Part shown: in pieces, positions 5,854 through 10,813 of the stretch
Layout: the number at the start of each line of letters is the position of its first letter
Numbering within the stretch: position 1 is the first letter of the stretch
Assembly (NCBI GenBank): GCA_031178805.1
Contig: JAPSIJ010000053.1
Span: 1-10,813 of the forward strand
Length of the DNA stretch: 10,813 bases
DNA from: Cellulomonas sp.
GTDB lineage: Bacteria > Actinomycetota > Actinomycetes > Actinomycetales > Cellulomonadaceae
Direction of reading: 5' to 3'
Translations under genes and position numbers: made by a program
The notes under the pieces: model-generated
What the model saw: the letters and a program-made list of their open reading frames with translations, nothing else
Database searches by the model: none
Told to the model about the DNA's origin: nothing

Positions 5854-5884
5854 CGGGTGACCGCACGACGTGATCGAGGTTGAC

Positions 5885-6958
5885 GTGACCCGCACCCGCA
5901 CGACCCCGCGCCCCCGGCGCCGGATCGCCGGCCTGGCCGCCGCCGTGGCCGCCGCCGGCCTGCTGCTCTCCGCCTGCTCCGGCTCCGACGACGCGGGCTC
6001 CGGCGACGGGGCGAGCGAGGGCACCGGGTCGTTCGACGCGATCAGCGTCCAGCTGTCCTGGCTGAAGAACCAGCAGTTCGCGGGCGAGTACGTGGCCGTC
6101 GAGGACGACCTGTACACCGACGCCGGCTTCCCCGAGGTGACGCTGACCGCCGGCGGCTCGTCCGCCACGAGCGCCGAGGCCGCCGTCGCGACCGGCCAGG
6201 CCTTCGTGGGCCTGTCCTCCCCGCTGATCACCGCGCCGGCGATCCAGGGCGGCGCGGAGCTGAAGATCATCGGCGCGACGTACCAGCTGAACCCGTTCGC
6301 GCTGGTGTCGGCCGCCTCCGCGCCGATCGCGGGCCCGGACGACCTGACCGGCAAGACCATCGCCGTCTCGGACTCGAACACGCTGGTGTGGAACGCGTTC
6401 CTCGCCGCGAACGACCTGGACGACACGGACGTCACGACCGTGCCGCTGTCCGACACCTCGATGCTCACCACCGGCCAGGTGGACGGGTTCATCGGCTACA
6501 CCACGACCGGGGCCGCGGCGCTGGAGAACGCGGGCTTCGCGGCGACCGAGTTCCTGCTCGCCGACGAGGGCCTGCCGATGGTCGGCGAGGTGCTGGTCAC
6601 CTCCCAGCAGGCCATCGACTCCCAGCCGGAGCAGGTCAAGGCGTTCCTGCTCGCGACGGTGCAGGGCTGGCAGGGCGCCCTGGCCGACCCCGAGCGCGCG
6701 GTCGACCTCACCGTCAACACCTACGGCAAGGACCAGCAGTACGACGCCGACGCCGTGGCCCTGTCGTTCGACCGGCAGGCCACGCTGATCGAGACGGAGG
6801 AGACCGCGACCCACGGCATCCTCACCGTCTCGGACGAGCTGCAGCAGGGCACCGTCGACTCGCTCGCCTTCGCGGGCATCGACATCGCCGCCGAGGACCT
6901 CTTCGACCTCTCCCTCCTCGACGAGGTGTACGCCGAGAACCCGGACCTGCTGTCGTGA
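5885..6958 (+). CDS. ABC importer substrate-binding lipoprotein, NMT1/NitT-TauT type
   Basis: A 357-residue lipoprotein expected on the outer face of the cytoplasmic membrane. The basic N-region (residues 2-13) and Ala/Leu-rich core (14-28) lead to a lipobox LSAC (28-31) with Cys31 as the lipidated residue, then a Gly/Ser/Asp-rich tether. The mature part opens with VQLSWLKNQQFAGEYVA (55-71), the typical NMT1/THI5-like signature. Relatives bind hydroxymethylpyrimidine, nitrate, sulfonates, riboflavin or purines, so the ligand cannot be read off. Start: GTG at 5885 is chosen because GAGGT (5876-5880) precedes it. A GTG at 5870 in the same frame would add five residues and has no clear ribosome-binding site. 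It is the first long gene of the importer operon and overlaps the ATPase gene by 4 nt. Confidence 0.9.
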   Translation: MTRTRTTPRPRRRIAGLAAAVAAAGLLLSACSGSDDAGSGDGASEGTGSFDAISVQLSWLKNQQFAGEYVAVEDDLYTDAGFPEVTLTAGGSSATSAEAAVATGQAFVGLSSPLITAPAIQGGAELKIIGATYQLNPFALVSAASAPIAGPDDLTGKTIAVSDSNTLVWNAFLAANDLDDTDVTTVPLSDTSMLTTGQVDGFIGYTTTGAAALENAGFAATEFLLADEGLPMVGEVLVTSQQAIDSQPEQVKAFLLATVQGWQGALADPERAVDLTVNTYGKDQQYDADAVALSFDRQATLIETEETATHGILTVSDELQQGTVDSLAFAGIDIAAEDLFDLSLLDEVYAENPDLLS

Positions 6959-7803
6959 CGTCCCCCCAGTCCACGCCCGTCCCCGCGCAGCCGGCCCCCT
7001 CGGCCGCGGGGGCGGGCGTGCCCACGTCCCCGGGCATCGAGATCACCGGTCTGCACAAGGAGTTCCGCTCCGGCCGCCGCACCGTGACCGCGCTGGAGGA
7101 CGTGAGCCTGTCCACCCCGAAGGGCTCGTTCCTGTCGCTGCTCGGCCCGTCGGGCTGCGGCAAGTCGACGATCCTGCGGATCCTGGCCGGCCTGGAGACC
7201 CCGTCCGCCGGCACCGTCGCGGTCAACGGCACCCCGGTCGCACCGGGCCGGCGCGCCGACGGCATGGGCATCGCGTTCCAGGACCCCGCGCTGCTGCCGT
7301 GGCGCTCGGTGCAGAAGAACATCCGGCTGCCGCTGGAGATCCAGAAGCGCAAGGACGACGGCATCGTCGCCGAGCTGATCGACCTGGTCGGCCTGACCGG
7401 GTTCGAGAAGAGCCGGCCGGCGCACCTGTCCGGCGGCATGCGCCAGCGCGCGTCCATCGCCCGCGCCCTCGCGGTGCGCCCGGACTTCCTGCTGCTGGAC
7501 GAGCCGTTCGGCGCGCTGGACGACATGACCCGGCAGCGGCTGAACTTCGAGCTGCAGCGGATCTGGACCGAGCGGTCCGCCACCACGCTGATGGTCACGC
7601 ACGGCATCGCCGAGGCGGCGCTGCTGTCCGACCACGTGGCCGTGATGTCGGCGCGCCCGGGCCGGATCGTCGAGATCGTCGAGATCCCGTTCGAGCGTCC
7701 CCGCACGCCGGAGATGATGCGGACGCCGGAGTTCCACGAGGTCGTCGACCACCTCTCGGGGCTGCTGTTCTCCCGCGAGGGCGCCGGGAAGGCCGCGGAG
7801 TGA
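6955..7803 (+). CDS. ABC importer ATPase, NitT/TauT type
   Basis: A 282-residue cytosolic nucleotide-binding subunit. A Pro/Ala-rich N-terminal tail (about 1-26) precedes the ATPase domain, which has Walker A GPSGCGKST (64-72), Q-loop FQDPALLPW (Gln109), signature LSGGMRQR (158-165), Walker B LLLDEP (Asp182, catalytic Glu183) and the H-loop MVTHG (His216). All motifs are intact. The sequence from the Q-loop on is typical of the nitrate/sulfonate/pyrimidine importer branch. The GTG start overlaps the stop of the binding-protein gene (GTGA), so translation is coupled. It would power the two permeases encoded next. Confidence 0.93.
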   Translation: MTSPQSTPVPAQPAPSAAGAGVPTSPGIEITGLHKEFRSGRRTVTALEDVSLSTPKGSFLSLLGPSGCGKSTILRILAGLETPSAGTVAVNGTPVAPGRRADGMGIAFQDPALLPWRSVQKNIRLPLEIQKRKDDGIVAELIDLVGLTGFEKSRPAHLSGGMRQRASIARALAVRPDFLLLDEPFGALDDMTRQRLNFELQRIWTERSATTLMVTHGIAEAALLSDHVAVMSARPGRIVEIVEIPFERPRTPEMMRTPEFHEVVDHLSGLLFSREGAGKAAE

Positions 7804-8585
7804 CCGAGGCCCTCGCGCGGTTCCGCGGCGCCCTGGCGCGCCCGTGGGTCGGCGGCACCGTCGGCATCGTGCTGCTGATCGCCCTGTGGTGGGCGATGAC
7901 CGCGAACCTGGAGAACAGCACCTCGTTCCCGTCGCCGGTCGACGTCGCGCGCTCGGCCGTCCGGGACGGCTGGTCGTACTACGGCGCCAACGTCACCCCG
8001 ACGCTGACCCGCGCCGCGCAGGGCTACCTGTGGGGCAACCTGGCCGGGCTGGCGCTCGCGGCGGTCGTGCTGGTGGTCCCGCGGCTGGAGGACGTGATCA
8101 CCCAGCTCGGCGTGATCAGCTCCTGCCTGCCGGTCGTCGCGATCGGCCCCATCGTCATGGTGATCTTCGGCGGCCGCGCCGCGGCGATCTTCCTCGGCGC
8201 CCTGCTGGTCTTCTTCACCACGCTGGTCGGCGCCATCCTCGGGATGCGCTCCGCCAGCCGCAGCTCGCTGGACCTCGTCGCCGCGTACGGCGGCGGCCGG
8301 TGGACCCGGATCCGCAAGGTCCAGCTCATGTCGGCGCTGCCGGCGATCGTCACCGCCCTGCAGGTGGCGGTCCCGGCAGCGCTGCTCGGCGCCGTCGTCG
8401 GGGAGTACCTCGGCGGGATCGACTCGGGGATCGGCGTGGCGCTGAACGCCGCGCAGCGGCAGATCCAGCCCGACCGCGTGTGGGGCATGAGCATCCTCGC
8501 CGGTCTGCTGTCCCTGGCCGGCTACGGCCTGGTCGGGCTCGTCGGCCGGGTCCTGACCCCCTGGGCGAAGGAGCGTCGCGCGTGA
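7800..8585 (+). CDS. ABC importer permease, NitT/TauT type (first of two)
   Basis: A 261-residue integral membrane protein with about six hydrophobic segments, the first near residues 17-34. FPSPVDV after the first segment is a family hallmark. The cytoplasmic EAA-type coupling loop lies at 158-181 (DLVAAYGGGRWTRIRKV, ending at Pro181) and carries YGG where most relatives have GAS or similar. The GTG start overlaps the ATPase gene stop by 4 nt. It probably forms a heterodimer with the next permease. Confidence 0.9.
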   Translation: MTEALARFRGALARPWVGGTVGIVLLIALWWAMTANLENSTSFPSPVDVARSAVRDGWSYYGANVTPTLTRAAQGYLWGNLAGLALAAVVLVVPRLEDVITQLGVISSCLPVVAIGPIVMVIFGGRAAAIFLGALLVFFTTLVGAILGMRSASRSSLDLVAAYGGGRWTRIRKVQLMSALPAIVTALQVAVPAALLGAVVGEYLGGIDSGIGVALNAAQRQIQPDRVWGMSILAGLLSLAGYGLVGLVGRVLTPWAKERRA

Positions 8586-9373
8586 CGGGCTCGACCGGGG
8601 CGTTCCTCGCCCGCCGGGTCGGCACCCTCGCGCTGGCCGTGGTCGCGGCGCTCGCCGTGTGGGTGGCCGTGCTGGAGGTGTTCGACGTCAGCCCGCTGAT
8701 CGGCAAGCGCCCGTGGGACGTCGTCGAGTACGTGTTCCTGGCGGACGGCGCGGCCGAGCACCGGGCCACCATCGGCGCGGACCTGCTGGTCACCGTGCGG
8801 GACGCCGGCATCGGCTACCTGGTCGGCCTGGTCGCGGCGTTCCTGCTGGCCGTGGTGTTCGCGGTGTCGCCGGTGCTGGAGCGGATCGTGATGCCGACCG
8901 CGATGGTGCTGCGGTCCATCCCGCTGGTCGTGCTGACGCCGCTGATCACGCTGATCTTCGGCATCGGGCAGACCGGTGTGACGGCCATCGTGATCATCGT
9001 GGTGTTCCTGCCCGCGCTCGCGAACATCCTGTACGGGCTGCGCAGCGTGTCCGGGGAGCACCGGGACCTGGTGCTGGCCTACGGCGGCTCGTCGTGGACC
9101 GTGCTGCGCAAGGTGGCCCTGCCCGCGGCGGTGCCGTCGACCCTGGCGTCGGCGCGGATCGCCGTGCCCTCGGCGGTGACCGGCGCGATGATCGCCGAGT
9201 GGCTGTCCACCGGCGAGGGCCTGGGCGGCGCGATCTCCCGCGCGGCCGGCTCGTTCGGCTACGACGCGATGTGGGCGTCCGCGATCACGGTGGCGGCGGT
9301 GACGATGCTCGCCTACGCCGTCGTCAGCGTCGCGGACACCCTGGTGCAGGAGCGGATGGGCCGGCTCTCGTGA
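8582..9373 (+). CDS. ABC importer permease, NitT/TauT type (second of two)
   Basis: A 263-residue membrane protein with hydrophobic segments near 12-33 and 75-98, several across the centre, and a last one near the C-terminus. The coupling loop at 162-181 (DLVLAYGGSSWTVLRKVALP) has the same unusual AYGG as its partner, which suggests the two descend from a duplication and pair with the same ATPase surface. The GTG start overlaps the preceding stop codon (GTGA). Sequence differs clearly from the first permease, so the importer core is likely a heterodimer. Confidence 0.9.
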   Translation: MTGSTGAFLARRVGTLALAVVAALAVWVAVLEVFDVSPLIGKRPWDVVEYVFLADGAAEHRATIGADLLVTVRDAGIGYLVGLVAAFLLAVVFAVSPVLERIVMPTAMVLRSIPLVVLTPLITLIFGIGQTGVTAIVIIVVFLPALANILYGLRSVSGEHRDLVLAYGGSSWTVLRKVALPAAVPSTLASARIAVPSAVTGAMIAEWLSTGEGLGGAISRAAGSFGYDAMWASAITVAAVTMLAYAVVSVADTLVQERMGRLS

Positions 9374-10813
9374 CCGCGCCGCGCGTCACGCTGGTGGTCC
9401 GCGGCGGCACGGTGCTGGACGGCACCGGGGCGCCGGGGGTCGCGGCGGACGTGGCGGTGGCCGGCGACCGGGTGCTCGCCGTCGGCCCGGGCCTGGACGT
9501 CCCGGCGGGGGCGCGGGTCGTCGACGCGACCGGCCTGGTCGTCGCGCCGGGGTTCATCGACGCGCACACCCACTCGGACGTGGTGCCCTTCATGGCCGAC
9601 GCGCAGCCCTTCAAGGTGCTGCAGGGGGTCACCACCGAGGTGGTGGGCAACTGCGGGAACTCCGCCGCGCCGCTGGTGGACGAGCGGGCGGTCGACCTGC
9701 ACCGGCCGATCTCCAGCACGGCGGCCGCGGGCGTCGGGTCGTGGCCGCGGACCTTCGCCGGGTACCTGGACGCCGTCGAGCAGCACGGGCCGACCACGCA
9801 CGTCGCCTCCCTGGTCGGGCACCACACCCTGCGGATCAGCGCCAACGGCATGGCCGAGCGCCTCGCCCCCGGGGCGCTCGACCGGATGGTCGCGCTCGCC
9901 GACGCGGCGTTCGCGGAGGGCGCCTTCGGCCTGTCCACGGGGCTGATCTACGCGCCGGGCGTCTACGCCGACGCCGACGAGGTCGCCGCGCTCGCGGCCG
10001 TCGCCGCCCGGTGGGGCCGGCCCTACGCCACGCACATGCGCGACGAGGGCGACGGGCTCGCGGACTCCCTCGCCGAGACGCTGGCCGTCGCCCGCCGCAC
10101 CGGCGTGCGGGTGCAGGTCTCGCACTGCAAGGCCGCGGGCCGGCGCAACCACGGCCGGGCCGGGGAGCTGCTGGCCGCGCTGCACGCCGCGCGCGCCGAG
10201 GGGCTGGACGTGCACGGCGACCAGTACCCCTACACGACGGGCGAGAGCTTCCTCACCGCGCTGCTGCCCGCGCAGGCGCAGGTCGGCGGGCGCGCGGAGC
10301 TGGTGCGCCGGCTGACCGACCCCGCGACCCGGGCGGCGCTCGCGGCGCGCGCGCTGGCCGGCGGGCCGGGCGCCGGGTCGTGGACGCAGACCACGCCCGA
10401 GGGCGTGCTGCTCAGCATGCACACCGACACCGCGCTGCTCGGCAGGAGCGTCGCGGAGGTCGCCGCGGCGCGCGGCCTGGACCCGTGGGACGCGCTCTGC
10501 GACCTGGTGCTCGCCGACCCCGGGGCGATGATGGTCTACGAGCTGATGGCCGAGGCCGACGTCCGCACGATCCTCGCGGACCCGCTGATCGCGATCGGCT
10601 CGGACAACTCCGTGCCGGTGGGCAACGCGCACCAGCGCGGCTGGGGCTGCTTCCCGACCGTCCTCGGCCGGTACGTGCGCGACCTCGGCGTCCTCGACCT
10701 CCCGGAGGCGGTCCGCAAGATGACCTCGCTCACCGCCGACGCCCTCGGCATCCCCGGGCGCGGGCGGCTCGTCCCCGGCGCGGTGGCCGACCTGGTCGTG
10801 CTCGACCCCGCGA
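9370..10813 (+). CDS. D-aminoacylase-type amidohydrolase (3' end beyond window)
   Basis: At least 481 residues, still open at the window edge. It belongs to the amidohydrolase branch of N-acyl-D-amino-acid deacylases, cytosolic zinc enzymes that cleave N-acyl bonds. The metal-site and catalytic residues of D-aminoacylase are all present: His66 and His68 (DAHTHSD), Cys95 (VGNCGN), His222 (THMRDEG), His252 (VSHCKA) and Asp412 (GSDNS). The C-terminal RYVRDLG...VRKMTSLTADALGI...RGRLVPGAVADLVVLDP block is also typical. The usual HPR after GSD is replaced by NAHQRGWGCF, which may change substrate preference. It is the fifth gene of the importer operon by a 4-nt GTGA overlap, so its substrate is probably what the importer carries. 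Family members include D-aminoacylases, N-acyl-D-glutamate deacylases and less specific amidases, so a purine-linked or other amide substrate remains possible. Confidence 0.88.
   Translation, partial: MTAPRVTLVVRGGTVLDGTGAPGVAADVAVAGDRVLAVGPGLDVPAGARVVDATGLVVAPGFIDAHTHSDVVPFMADAQPFKVLQGVTTEVVGNCGNSAAPLVDERAVDLHRPISSTAAAGVGSWPRTFAGYLDAVEQHGPTTHVASLVGHHTLRISANGMAERLAPGALDRMVALADAAFAEGAFGLSTGLIYAPGVYADADEVAALAAVAARWGRPYATHMRDEGDGLADSLAETLAVARRTGVRVQVSHCKAAGRRNHGRAGELLAALHAARAEGLDVHGDQYPYTTGESFLTALLPAQAQVGGRAELVRRLTDPATRAALAARALAGGPGAGSWTQTTPEGVLLSMHTDTALLGRSVAEVAAARGLDPWDALCDLVLADPGAMMVYELMAEADVRTILADPLIAIGSDNSVPVGNAHQRGWGCFPTVLGRYVRDLGVLDLPEAVRKMTSLTADALGIPGRGRLVPGAVADLVVLDPA

Larger units (their letters stand above)
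5501..5884. promoter_or_regulatory. Divergent regulatory region between the deaminase pair and the importer operon
   Basis: This 384-bp gap contains no conventional gene. From left to right it holds the deaminase ribosome-binding site (5505-5512, minus strand), a 7-bp inverted repeat (5623-5629 with 5643-5649), two further inverted repeats with an internal direct repeat (5662-5716), a G-rich tract (5721-5731), a small reading frame with its own ribosome-binding site (5737-5781), two mutually exclusive 10-bp helices (5751-5809) and C-rich direct repeats (5812-5853). I could not identify either promoter with confidence. GTGACA at 5682-5687 resembles a -35 box, but nothing like a -10 box follows at the right distance. 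Both promoters and any PucR-type operator should lie here. Confidence 0.6.

Noticed and set aside
5870..5884. GTG at 5870 as start of the binding protein
   Set aside because: It is in frame but lacks a clear ribosome-binding site. GAGGT at 5876-5880 fits the GTG at 5885, which also gives a normal lipoprotein signal length.
5885..5977. Twin-arginine signal on the binding protein
   Set aside because: RRR is present, but the residues after it do not fit the S-R-R-x-F-L-K pattern. A standard Sec lipoprotein signal with LSAC explains the sequence.
4472..6814. Open frame on the minus strand that would extend the deaminase to 780 residues
   Set aside because: Only the last 342 residues carry family motifs. 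The upstream part crosses the intergenic region and runs antisense to the binding-protein gene, with composition expected from the opposite strand of a GC-rich gene.
1..10813. CRISPR array, insertion sequence, tRNA or defence system
   Set aside because: No regular spacer-repeat structure, transposase, cloverleaf or defence-type domain was seen. The NYN protein alone is not evidence of a defence or toxin system.

Overview
The window is very GC-rich (roughly three quarters G+C, with strong G/C preference at third codon positions). All ten recognisable genes start with GTG and most end in TGA. This fits a high-GC actinomycete. A Cellulomonas-like member of the Micrococcales would suit the codon use and protein flavour, but that placement is inference, because there is no rRNA or other marker here. 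I see no mobile element, CRISPR array, tRNA or sign of recent transfer.

Layout. (a) 1-2269, minus strand: a membrane-anchored matrixin-like zinc metalloprotease (37-882) lies downstream of an NYN-domain ribonuclease-like protein with a probable OST-HTH/LOTUS domain (929-2269). (b) 2270-2415: a divergent intergenic region with a 3 x 12 bp tandem repeat. (c) 2416-3960, plus strand: a PucR-type transcriptional regulator. (d) 3961-4003: a convergent junction with a perfect 8-bp GC hairpin. (e) 4004-5500, minus strand: a tight pair made of an adenine-deaminase-type member of the adenosine deaminase family and a PPC/DUF296 protein. (f) 5501-5884: a 384-bp divergent regulatory region. (g) 5885 to the window end, plus strand: an operon for a NitT/TauT/NMT1-type ABC importer (lipoprotein binding protein, ATPase, two permeases) followed by a D-aminoacylase-type amidohydrolase cut by the window edge. 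Each junction in this operon is a 4-nt GTGA overlap.

Parts c to g read as one locus for taking up and breaking down a small nitrogenous compound. The PucR family and the adenine deaminase point to a purine base or modified adenine. The importer would bring it in, the amidohydrolase would cleave an amide or N-acyl bond, the deaminase would remove the 6-amino group, and the PPC protein has no known job. The substrate is not known from sequence.

The most unusual item is in the leader of the transporter operon. A 10-codon ATG...TAA reading frame has the best Shine-Dalgarno sequence in the window. It overlaps the 5' arm of a perfect 10-bp inverted repeat whose 3' arm is shared with a second perfect 10-bp hairpin. 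The two helices exclude each other, which is the layout expected of a translation-dependent attenuator or a riboswitch-like switch.
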